Assembly: GCA_004557825.1 (NCBI GenBank)
Contig: SFFL01000011.1
Span: 11,812-75,811 of the forward strand
Reading direction: 5' to 3'
Length of the DNA stretch: 64,000 bases
From: Bacteroidales bacterium
Lineage (GTDB): Bacteria; Bacteroidota; Bacteroidia; Bacteroidales; Muribaculaceae
Shown here: positions 53,486-61,211 of the stretch, in pieces
Numbering within the stretch: position 1 is the stretch's first letter
Layout of the letters: every line of letters begins with the position of its first letter
The notes under the pieces: model-generated
The model's database searches: none
What the model was told of the DNA's origin: nothing
What the model saw: only the letters and a program-made list of their open reading frames with translations
Made by a program: the position numbers and the translations under genes

Positions 53486-54472
53486 ATGCAATTCGCTCAT
53501 CCCGGCATGCTGTGGTTACTGCTGATCTGCCTCCCGCTCATAGGGTATTGGATCTGGCGCCGACGCAGCTCCCACGCCTCTCTTCAGATTTCCACAACCG
53601 GCCCCTTCAAGAATCAGAAAAAACCGGCACGTCTTTACGGCATTTACGCAATGTACGTGCTCAGGATTCTCTGCATAGCCTGCCTCGTGGTCTGCCTGGC
53701 ACGTCCGCAGACCCGCGACGCCTGGCGCACTTCCTCCACCGAAGGCACCGATATGGTCATTGCCCTCGATATTTCCTCCTCGATGCTCGCCCGCGACTTC
53801 AAGCCCGACCGCCTCGAAGCAGCCAAGAAAATCGCTGCCAGCTTCGTCAACGGTCGTGAGAACGACAATATGGGTCTGGTGATTTTTGCCGGCGAGGCTT
53901 TCACCGGTGTGCCTATGACCACCGACCGCTCGGCGCTCGTGAACTATATCAACGCCCTCAACCGCGATATGCTTGAAGACGGCACCGCCATCGGCGACGG
54001 TCTGGCCACGGCCATCAACCGCATCAAGGATGGCAAAGCCAAATCCAAGAGCATAATCCTGCTCACCGACGGCTCCAACAACACCGGTATTGTGGCTCCG
54101 CTCACCGCCGCTCAGATAGCCAAGCAGCTCGGCATCAAGGTCTACACCATAGGCATCGGCACCAACGGACAGGCTCCCTACCCGATGGTGAATATGTTTG
54201 GCCGCATCGAATACCAGATGCAGCCGGTAGTAATCGACGAAAACACACTCCGCCAGATTTCCACCGCCACCGGCGGCAAATATTTCCGCGCAACCGGCAA
54301 CCGCGTGCTCTCGGAGATTTTTGAAGAAATCGACAAACTGGAGAAATCGGAAATCGACGTGCGCCACTTCTCGCACACCGAAGACTGCTACCTCCCCTGG
54401 GCCATCGCCGCTCTGGCGCTGCTCCTGCTTGAACTAATTCTGCGCACCACATGGCTGCGCACCATCCCCTAA
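53486..54472 (+). CDS. batA: BatA, VWA domain membrane protein
   Basis: A 328-residue protein with an N-terminal hydrophobic pair (about 7-22 and 54-72), a von Willebrand factor A domain with the MIDAS motif DISSSMLARDF and later TDGSNNTGIV (about 87-280), and a C-terminal transmembrane helix (about 303-322). In Bacteroides, BatA with BatB forms a membrane complex linked to oxygen and oxidative-stress tolerance. It precedes batB by 32 bases. Confidence 0.94.
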   Translation: MQFAHPGMLWLLLICLPLIGYWIWRRRSSHASLQISTTGPFKNQKKPARLYGIYAMYVLRILCIACLVVCLARPQTRDAWRTSSTEGTDMVIALDISSSMLARDFKPDRLEAAKKIAASFVNGRENDNMGLVIFAGEAFTGVPMTTDRSALVNYINALNRDMLEDGTAIGDGLATAINRIKDGKAKSKSIILLTDGSNNTGIVAPLTAAQIAKQLGIKVYTIGIGTNGQAPYPMVNMFGRIEYQMQPVVIDENTLRQISTATGGKYFRATGNRVLSEIFEEIDKLEKSEIDVRHFSHTEDCYLPWAIAALALLLLELILRTTWLRTIP

Positions 54473-54504
54473 CCCCCTATCTCCACACTCACACAGAATT
54501 TCCC

Positions 54505-55590
54505 ATGTCGTTCGCATATCCCTCACTACTGTTTCTTCTGCTGCTCATCCCGGCGATTTTCGGGATGTGGTACTGGGCGCGTGTAGCCCGCAGAAAAAAG
54601 TTGCGGCGCTATGGCCGTCTCAGCAACCTGGAGCAGCTGATGCCGGAAGCCTCGAAATATAAGCCCGCGATAAAAATCACTCTGCGCCTGCTCGCGCTGG
54701 CCGCATTAATCGTGGCCGTGGCCCGTCCGCGTGCCGGCGAGAAAGAGGAAATCGAGTCGACCCGCGGCATCGAGGTGATGATCTGCTTCGATGTCTCCAA
54801 CTCGATGAACGCTTCCTCCACCGACGACATCAACGGCATCGCCCGTATCGAGCGCGCCAAATATCTTCTGGGCAACCTCATCGACAAGCTCAGCAATGAT
54901 AAGGTGGGCCTGATTGTTTTCGCCGGTGAAGCCTACACACAGCTTCCCATCACCACCGACTTCGTGTCGGCGAGAATGTATCTCGACGAAATCTCCACCT
55001 CGATGGTTCCCACGCAGGGCACCGCTATCGGCACCGCCATTAATATGGCCATCAACTCCTTCACCCCGGCCGAGGATGTCAACAAGGCCATCATCGTGAT
55101 CACCGACGGTGAAAACCACGAAGGCGACGCCCTGGAAATGGCGCAGTATGCCAAGAGCCTTGGCATAGAGGTGGATGTGATCGGTGTCGGCTCAATCAAG
55201 GGCGCCCCGATTCCCATCGGCCGCAACGGCGAATTCCTCAAGGATGAGACCGGCGCACCTGTCACAACATATCTCAATGAGAAGATGGCCCGCGAGATAG
55301 CCTCCGCCGGCAACGGCATCTACATCAACGGTTCCTCACAGAAAGCGCTCGGCACACTGGTAAGCCAGCTCGACAAAATCAAGAAGAGCGACCTCCAGCA
55401 CATCTCCTACAAGGCATCGGCCGAACAGTTCCCGCTCTTTATCTGGATTGCGCTCATCCTCCTGGTTATCGACGCCATCGTGCTTCCCACCAAGGTGGCC
55501 TGGCTCAAGCGCTACACCTTCTTCTCGCAGCAGAAGGTAGCGGCCAAATCCGTAAAGAAATCCCCCTCCACCCCATCCGACAAAAAATGA
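54505..55590 (+). CDS. batB: BatB, VWA domain membrane protein
   Basis: A 361-residue paralogue of BatA, read from the ATG at 54505 (MSFAYPSLLFLLLLIPAIFG); an in-frame codon at 54451 inside batA is rejected. The MIDAS motif is DVSNSMNASSTDD, with TDGENHEGDALE further on. Two N-terminal membrane segments and one C-terminal one (about 312-332) are visible. The end and the next start share a duplicated ATGACAAAGCGTT at 55587 and 55605. Confidence 0.94.
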   Translation: MSFAYPSLLFLLLLIPAIFGMWYWARVARRKKLRRYGRLSNLEQLMPEASKYKPAIKITLRLLALAALIVAVARPRAGEKEEIESTRGIEVMICFDVSNSMNASSTDDINGIARIERAKYLLGNLIDKLSNDKVGLIVFAGEAYTQLPITTDFVSARMYLDEISTSMVPTQGTAIGTAINMAINSFTPAEDVNKAIIVITDGENHEGDALEMAQYAKSLGIEVDVIGVGSIKGAPIPIGRNGEFLKDETGAPVTTYLNEKMAREIASAGNGIYINGSSQKALGTLVSQLDKIKKSDLQHISYKASAEQFPLFIWIALILLVIDAIVLPTKVAWLKRYTFFSQQKVAAKSVKKSPSTPSDKK

Positions 55591-55604
55591 CAAAGCGTTA
55601 AGAT

Positions 55605-56480
55605 ATGACAAAGCGTTTTTTCAAAATATTTCTCTCGGCGGTTATCGCAGCCTCACTCTCCGCAGGATTCTCCTCCTGCGGTGGCGGCGACGAACAGCAG
55701 AAACCTACCTCCACCAAAAAGGAGCGCAACTTTATGAAGAAGGGCAAAAAGAACTTCGACAAGGCGCGCTTCTCGGAGGCTGAAATCGACTTCAAGAAAG
55801 CATTGGGCGAGAATCCGGCCAATGCCCGCGCCACATACAACCTGGCCTCGACCTACATCAAGCAGCGCCACGACGACCTCACCAACAAGGAAGACTCCCT
55901 CGTGCGCGAAATCGACAAGATGTTTGCACAGACTTCTCAGGCCGCCGGCGATGCCGAAGTTGTGGAGAACTCTTTCTACAACCGCGGCAACATTGCCTAC
56001 AAGGGTGAGGATTATGCCTCAGCCATCGAGATGTACAAAAATGCTCTCCGGCGCAACCCCGAAAACAACAAGGCCCGCGAGAATCTGCGTCTGGCGCAGC
56101 TGAAGCAGCAGCAACAGCAGCAGAATCAGGACCAGAACAAAGACAAGAACAAGGACCAGCAAGACCAAAACAAGGACCAGCAGGATCAGAACAAAGATCA
56201 GAATCAGGATCAGAACAAAGACCAGCAGGACCAGAATAAGGATAAGCAGGACCAGAACAAAGACCAGCAGAATCAGCAGCAACAGCAGCAGAATCAGCAA
56301 AACCAGCAGCAGAATCAGCAGCAACAGCAACAGCAGCAGGGCGGCCTCAGTCAGCAGAACGCCCAGCAGATTCTGAAAGCGATGGACGACAAAGAAGCCG
56401 CCATCCGTATGAAGGTCGAGAATATGAAGAAGGATAAAGAGCGCCAGGCAATGCGCGCCCCCTCCGGCAAGCCCTGGTAA
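55605..56480 (+). CDS. batC: BatC, TPR protein with Gln/Asn/Asp/Lys-rich tract
   Basis: A 291-residue protein. A lipoprotein-type signal ends at SSCGGG (Cys about 24). Two to three TPR units follow (about 45-165; NFDKARFSEAEIDFKKALGENPANARATYN). Residues 167-250 are a repetitive QDQNKDQ/QQQNQQ tract, very low in complexity, and the last 40 residues are a helical tail. TPRs probably bind the other Bat proteins. The tract may be length-variable. Confidence 0.9.
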   Translation: MTKRFFKIFLSAVIAASLSAGFSSCGGGDEQQKPTSTKKERNFMKKGKKNFDKARFSEAEIDFKKALGENPANARATYNLASTYIKQRHDDLTNKEDSLVREIDKMFAQTSQAAGDAEVVENSFYNRGNIAYKGEDYASAIEMYKNALRRNPENNKARENLRLAQLKQQQQQQNQDQNKDKNKDQQDQNKDQQDQNKDQNQDQNKDQQDQNKDKQDQNKDQQNQQQQQQNQQNQQQNQQQQQQQQGGLSQQNAQQILKAMDDKEAAIRMKVENMKKDKERQAMRAPSGKPW

Positions 56481-56509
56481 TCTCTCCCGGCTCTCCCAAT
56501 CCCGACACC

Positions 56510-56588
56510 AGCTTCCGCTCTTTCCCAAGCTCTCGCTTTAGCTTCCGCTCTTTCCCAAGTCTCGCTTTAGCTTCCGCTCTCTCTCCTT
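56510..56588. repeat. Tandem repeat of about 30 bp between batC and batD
   Basis: Two and a half copies of a unit beginning AGCTTCCGCTCTTTCCCAAG start at 56510, 56540 and 56569 (period 30 then 29, because the second copy lacks one base). The 166-base intergenic gap is otherwise featureless, with no clear promoter, so batD probably reads through from batC. Confidence 0.85.
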
Positions 56589-56646
56589 CGCGCATCAATG
56601 ATGTATGCGCCCCGTATACTTCCGTTTCCGCATTTATTTATAAACG

Positions 56647-58524
56647 ATGAAAAAGTTGTTCTCGATATTAGCGGCGATTCTCATTTGCGTCGGCTCAGTG
56701 GCGGCGCAAACCTCATTCACTGTCGTGCCCCCGCGCAATGTGGTGGCAGGCAACCGATTCGCCGTAACCTATCGTCTGTCCAACGGCGAAGGAACAAGCC
56801 TGAACGCACCCGCCATTCAGGGCTGTAAACTTCTGAACCCGCAGCCGGGTGTCAGCACCTCGCAGAGCTACCAGATTATCAACGGCCAGATGTCCTCCTC
56901 CAGCACCGTGGAGTATTCCTTCATATATCGTGCTGAAAAAGAGGGCACATTTACCGTGCCGGCCGCTTCAATCGTAGCCGACGGCCGCAAACTCACCACC
57001 CAGCCGGTGAAATTCACCGTGCTTCCCGCCGACAAAGCGCCCCGTCAGCAGCAGCAAGGCTACGGAGGCGGCGGTTACGGCTATGGCGGTGGCTATGGCG
57101 GCGGTGGCTCGCAGCAGGTTCACGTCGACGATTTCGACTCGCAGGACGACACCTCGAAGCCCATCTCGAAGAACGATATCTTCGTGCGCATCATCCTCAA
57201 CAAGAGCCACGCCTACGAGCAGGAAGCCATCGAGTGCACCATCAAGCTCTACACCAAATACCAGCGCATCAACTCCTTTATGATGACTTCGCCGCCAACC
57301 TTCGACGGCTTCCTCATCGAAGAGGTCAACACTCAGGCGCAGCTCAACGCTGTAGAGAACTACGGCGGCCAGAACTATGTCACCGCCGTGCTGAAGAAGT
57401 GCATCATCTTCCCGCAGCAGTCGGGCAAACTCACCATCAATTCAGGCCGCTACGACCTGAGCGTGGTGCAGATCGAGCGCGTAAACAACGGCTGGTTCAT
57501 CTCAGGGCGCCCCGTGGAGAAATCGGTGCACCTGCAGCCATTCACATCCACCGTCACCATCACCCCGCTTCCCACGCCCAAGCCTGCCGGATTCGACAAC
57601 GCAGTGGGTCAGTTCAAGTTTGAGAGCCGCCTCAACCCCACATCGCTCAAAACCGGAGAAGCCGCTTCGCTGGAGTATATCATCACCGGTACCGGCAACA
57701 TCAAATATCTCCACGCACCCAAACCGGAAATACCCACCGAGTTTGAGCAGTTCACCCCCAAGACCGACTACCGCACCCGCGTGGCAGGCAACACCGTCAC
57801 CGGCACGATGGTCACCGAGTACACGCTCGTGCCGCAAAGTGTGGGCAAGTTCAAGATTCCGCAGCAGCACTTCGTATACTTCGACCCTGCCAAGAAGCAG
57901 TATGTCACCCTCGACGCCCCCGGCTTCGATATGGACATCGCCAAAGGGAGCGGTACCACCCTTAGCCAGGAACAGCGCGACATCGAAGCCAAGAACACCG
58001 ACATCCTCCATATCAAGCTCGGCGACAAGCACCTGCAGAAAGAGCACTCCCCCATCATCTACCACTGGTTCTACTGGACCGTGGCCGGTCTGCTTCTGCT
58101 GGCGCTCATCCTCACCGTGGTGCTCTACGGACGCCGCGCAAGACTCAACGCCGATGTGCTCGGGCGCCGCAATGCCCACGCCGGTAAGGTGGCCAACAAG
58201 CGCCTCCGTGCAGCCCGCAATTATATGAAGGCTCACGAGCCGGAGAAATTCTATGAAGAAATGCTCAAGGCATCCTGGGGCTACCTCAGCGACAAACTTT
58301 CCATACCTGTGTCGCAGCTCAACCGTCAGAACATCTCCGATGAGCTGCTTGCACGCGGCGTGCCGCAGGAAACCACCGACCGGGTAATCGCCATTCTCGA
58401 TGCCTGCGAGATGGCCCGCTACACTCCCGATTCCGGCTCCGACTCCTCCGTGGAAGCGGTCTACAACGACGCCTCCTCCGTAATCAACGAACTCGACAAA
58501 TTCAAATTCTCCAGGAGAAAATGA
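56647..58524 (+). CDS. batD: BatD, oxygen-tolerance protein
   Basis: A 625-residue protein with a signal peptide (about 1-21, ending VAAQ), a large beta-rich periplasmic region with several repeated Ig-like units (TVVPPRNVVAGNRFAVTYRL; VEYSFIYRAEKEGTFTVPAA), a Gly/Tyr/Gln-rich linker (GYGGGGYGYGG), a transmembrane helix around residue 480 (YWTVAGLLLLALILTVVLY) and a cytosolic helical C-terminus. It overlaps batE by four bases (ATGA). Function in the Bat complex is not biochemically settled. Confidence 0.92.
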   Translation: MKKLFSILAAILICVGSVAAQTSFTVVPPRNVVAGNRFAVTYRLSNGEGTSLNAPAIQGCKLLNPQPGVSTSQSYQIINGQMSSSSTVEYSFIYRAEKEGTFTVPAASIVADGRKLTTQPVKFTVLPADKAPRQQQQGYGGGGYGYGGGYGGGGSQQVHVDDFDSQDDTSKPISKNDIFVRIILNKSHAYEQEAIECTIKLYTKYQRINSFMMTSPPTFDGFLIEEVNTQAQLNAVENYGGQNYVTAVLKKCIIFPQQSGKLTINSGRYDLSVVQIERVNNGWFISGRPVEKSVHLQPFTSTVTITPLPTPKPAGFDNAVGQFKFESRLNPTSLKTGEAASLEYIITGTGNIKYLHAPKPEIPTEFEQFTPKTDYRTRVAGNTVTGTMVTEYTLVPQSVGKFKIPQQHFVYFDPAKKQYVTLDAPGFDMDIAKGSGTTLSQEQRDIEAKNTDILHIKLGDKHLQKEHSPIIYHWFYWTVAGLLLLALILTVVLYGRRARLNADVLGRRNAHAGKVANKRLRAARNYMKAHEPEKFYEEMLKASWGYLSDKLSIPVSQLNRQNISDELLARGVPQETTDRVIAILDACEMARYTPDSGSDSSVEAVYNDASSVINELDKFKFSRRK

Positions 58525-59426
58525 CCATAAGATTAATATTCAGCATAGTGTGCCTTGTGGCTTCGCTTGGAGGCGCTATGGCGCAAAACGCCCCCGCACA
58601 GGCCGACAGCCTTAATGCCGCTGCGGCCAACGCAAACACTCCTGCCTCTCAGCCCGGCGACAACGCTCAGGCTCAGCAGCCCGGAGCCAACGCAGCGGCA
58701 AAACCCGCCGATGCCGACGCCCTGATTCAGCAGGCCGACTCGGCTTACAGCAAAGACAATTTTGCCCAGGCCGAAGCGCTCTACCTCGCTGCGATGAAGC
58801 TGGGTGGCTCTTCATCGGCGCTGTTCTATAATATAGGCAACACCTACTACCGCCAGGGCAATCTCGCCAAGGCAATAGTGTGCTACGAACGCGCCCTGCG
58901 ACTTGACCCCACCAATGCCGAAGCCAAAGCCAATCTCGACTTCGTCAACGGCAAAATCACCGACAAGCAGATCGACTCCGGCAGCTATATGGACTCGGTA
59001 TGGCAAGGCACCGTAGGGCTGTTCAAGGCCGACACCTGGGCCGTAATCGCCCTGGTGCTGTTTGCCATCTTCCTTGGGCTTGTGGCCGTCTACCTCTTCT
59101 CCTCGGCAGTGACCGTGAAGAAAGCCGGCTTCTTCGGCGGCCTGATTGTTTTCATCGTCACCGTATGCACCGTAATCATCTCCTTCGCGGCAGCCAACCG
59201 CATCAACGACCACTCGCAGGCCATCATCCTCCCGCCGTCGGCGCAGCTCTCCACGTCGCCCCGCGAAGCCCGCAACCAGTCGGAAGAAGCATTCCTGCTT
59301 CACGAAGGCACCAAAGTGGAAATCATCGACTCAATCGCCACCCCCTCCGAGGGCAAATGGTATGAAGTGATGGTAGGCCGCGGCGACCGCGCCTGGATAA
59401 AAGCTTCGGAAGTGGAGCGCATCTGA
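58521..59426 (+). CDS. batE: BatE, TPR and SH3-like protein
   Basis: A 301-residue protein. The signal peptide (1-22) is followed by an Ala/Asn/Gln-rich segment, two TPRs (about 67-145; QADSAYSKDNFAQAEALYLAA), two transmembrane helices (about 175-197 and 204-226) and a C-terminal SH3-like part (about 245-300; HEGTKVEIIDSIATPSEGKWYEVMVGRGDRAWIKA). Last gene of the operon. Confidence 0.9.
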   Translation: MTIRLIFSIVCLVASLGGAMAQNAPAQADSLNAAAANANTPASQPGDNAQAQQPGANAAAKPADADALIQQADSAYSKDNFAQAEALYLAAMKLGGSSSALFYNIGNTYYRQGNLAKAIVCYERALRLDPTNAEAKANLDFVNGKITDKQIDSGSYMDSVWQGTVGLFKADTWAVIALVLFAIFLGLVAVYLFSSAVTVKKAGFFGGLIVFIVTVCTVIISFAAANRINDHSQAIILPPSAQLSTSPREARNQSEEAFLLHEGTKVEIIDSIATPSEGKWYEVMVGRGDRAWIKASEVERI

Positions 59427-59620
59427 GAACCGGTTCGCAAAAAAGTCGACAGCGCGTATCTGATTGAAACACGCTGTATTATCCGTAAATCCGCGCCCTA
59501 TGTGTTAAATAACATATAAATTTATTTTGGATAATTGAAATATTCTGTGTAAATTTAGGGCAAATTCCTCTCCTGTTCTATTAAAAAGGAATCTATAACC
59601 CCAAATCAAATATTACGAGT

Positions 59621-59887
59621 ATGACTAAGACAATCACTTTCAACGAGCTTCGTCGTATTAAAGACGCACTCCCCGATGGCTCCACTGTCCGCATTGCCGA
59701 CAAACTAAATACAACCCCTCAGACCGTTCGCAATTACTTCGGCGGCTCTAACTACGAATCCGGCAAAAACTGCGGACTCCACATCGAACCCGGACCCGAC
59801 GGGGGTATCGTGGTCCTCGACGACACTACCATCTACGATATGGCCGTTGAAATCCTTCAGGAACAGGAGCGGAAAAACGAAAAATAA
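59621..59887 (+). CDS. Small DNA-binding-like protein (88 residues)
   Basis: A short protein with a predicted helix-turn-helix (ITFNELRRIKDALPDGSTVR followed by TTPQTVRNYFGG) and an acidic tail. Similar small proteins are widespread in Bacteroidales and annotated as DNA-binding. The gene has a 195-base upstream gap that is AT-rich, with no clean -7 box. Its start is the ATG at 59621. No operon partner is obvious. A strong GC hairpin lies downstream (59919-59955). Confidence 0.75.
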   Translation: MTKTITFNELRRIKDALPDGSTVRIADKLNTTPQTVRNYFGGSNYESGKNCGLHIEPGPDGGIVVLDDTTIYDMAVEILQEQERKNEK

Positions 59888-59918
59888 TCTTCGATATCGA
59901 AAACTAAACCTTATTTTT

Positions 59919-59955
59919 GACGTGTCGGCCGGGGATTCCCCGCGGCCGGCGCGTC
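59919..59955. other. Strong GC-rich hairpin between two genes
   Basis: Arms of 13 bases, GACGTGTCGGCCG and CGGCCGGCGCGTC, pair fully if two G-U pairs are allowed, and the 11-base centre GGGGATTCCCC also pairs. No T-run follows on the plus strand, so it is not a classic terminator. It may act as a stabilising 3' stem for the 88-residue gene or as another palindromic intergenic element. Confidence 0.65.
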
Positions 59956-59993
59956 ATTAATGCATTAGAGCCTCCCTTTGTATTTCCCCAAAT

Positions 59994-61127
59994 ATGACTC
60001 CAAACCGCCTCATCACCATCGCAATACACACACCGCGCAAGGCTGCTCCCCTGAAGCAGCTCCTTGAGCGCGAGAACATCTATGCAGAGCTTAACAATGT
60101 AAACCTCGGGGCACCCGCAGCATCCCCCGGTGTGAGAATCCGCATCCGAGAATCCGACCTCCCGCTGGCTCTGCGTATTATCGAAAACATCGAGATTTTC
60201 GATATCCCCGACGATGCTGAGAGCGAAAAACCTCAGAAGGGGGAGATTCTGTTGCCCACAGACTTCTCCGACCACGCCCACAACGCCCTGCGTCTGGCAT
60301 TTGCCATCGCGGCCGAATTCGGTATGTCGGTAAAACTTCTCTACGCCTATGTGGCCCCCACCCCCATTGCCGGAATGCAGTTGGCCGACACCCCCGACTC
60401 CGAGTTGGCCGACATTCAGTCGGCTCAGGTGCTCGAAGAGGAGTCGAAAAAAATGATGAAGGAGTACAGCGCCCGCATCCGTCAGGAGATTAAGACCGGC
60501 GAGATCCCCGCCGCCACATTCTCCTCGGAAATCACCGAAGGCATCCCCGAAGAAGCCATTCTCGACTATGCCCGCGCCCACAGCCCGAAGCTGATTGTGA
60601 TGGGTACCCGAGGCGCCGACAAGAAGGAAGCCGAACTCATTGGCAGCGTCACTGCCGAGGTGCTCGACTCCTGCCGTACGCCGGCTTTCACCGTGCCCGA
60701 GAATGTCAGCGCCGAATCGCTGATGCATATCAATAAAGTGGCCTTCCTGTGCAATCTCGACGAGGAAGATATGATAGCCCTCGACGCGCTATACCGCCTC
60801 TTTGCCCACCTTAATCTGAGCGTCTGCCTCATCCACGTGCCCGGTCACCGCGACCGCCTTTACAGCAAAAACCGCATAGATGTGGCTCGCGACACGCTGC
60901 TCGACTACTGCCGCGCACAATTTCCGCGTTTCTCCTTCGAGATGCGCACCCTCAGCCTCGACTCGCTCATCGAGGATTTCAAAGCGATTATGCAGGAAGC
61001 CACGCCGTTTAATCTCATTGCCGTGCCCAACAAGAAGCGCAATGTATTCGTGCGTGTGTTCAACCCCTCCATCGCCCACAAGATCCTCTTCCGGGCCGAC
61101 ATCCCCATGATGGTTATCCCCGTCTGA
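59994..61127 (+). CDS. Universal stress protein with DUF2007-like N-terminus
   Basis: A 377-residue protein. Residues 1-70 resemble the small DUF2007 (putative signal-transducing) domain (LITIAIHTPRKAAPLKQLLE). Two UspA-type domains follow: the first (about 80-240) has ILLPTDFSDHAHNALRLAF and the nucleotide-binding motif MGTRGADKKEAELIGSV, and the second (about 245-377) lacks a clear G-x2-G motif. The role in stress response is inferred. Its 3' end shows a 42-base-period duplication (CCCGTCTGAAACCGGC at 61119 and 61161). Confidence 0.88.
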   Translation: MTPNRLITIAIHTPRKAAPLKQLLERENIYAELNNVNLGAPAASPGVRIRIRESDLPLALRIIENIEIFDIPDDAESEKPQKGEILLPTDFSDHAHNALRLAFAIAAEFGMSVKLLYAYVAPTPIAGMQLADTPDSELADIQSAQVLEEESKKMMKEYSARIRQEIKTGEIPAATFSSEITEGIPEEAILDYARAHSPKLIVMGTRGADKKEAELIGSVTAEVLDSCRTPAFTVPENVSAESLMHINKVAFLCNLDEEDMIALDALYRLFAHLNLSVCLIHVPGHRDRLYSKNRIDVARDTLLDYCRAQFPRFSFEMRTLSLDSLIEDFKAIMQEATPFNLIAVPNKKRNVFVRVFNPSIAHKILFRADIPMMVIPV

Positions 61128-61211
61128 AACCGGCCCCCTATTACCCCGGCTCCCCAAGCCCCCGTCTGAAACCGGCTTCCCGCCCCGGGCTTCCAATTTG
61201 CAAATCCAAGA

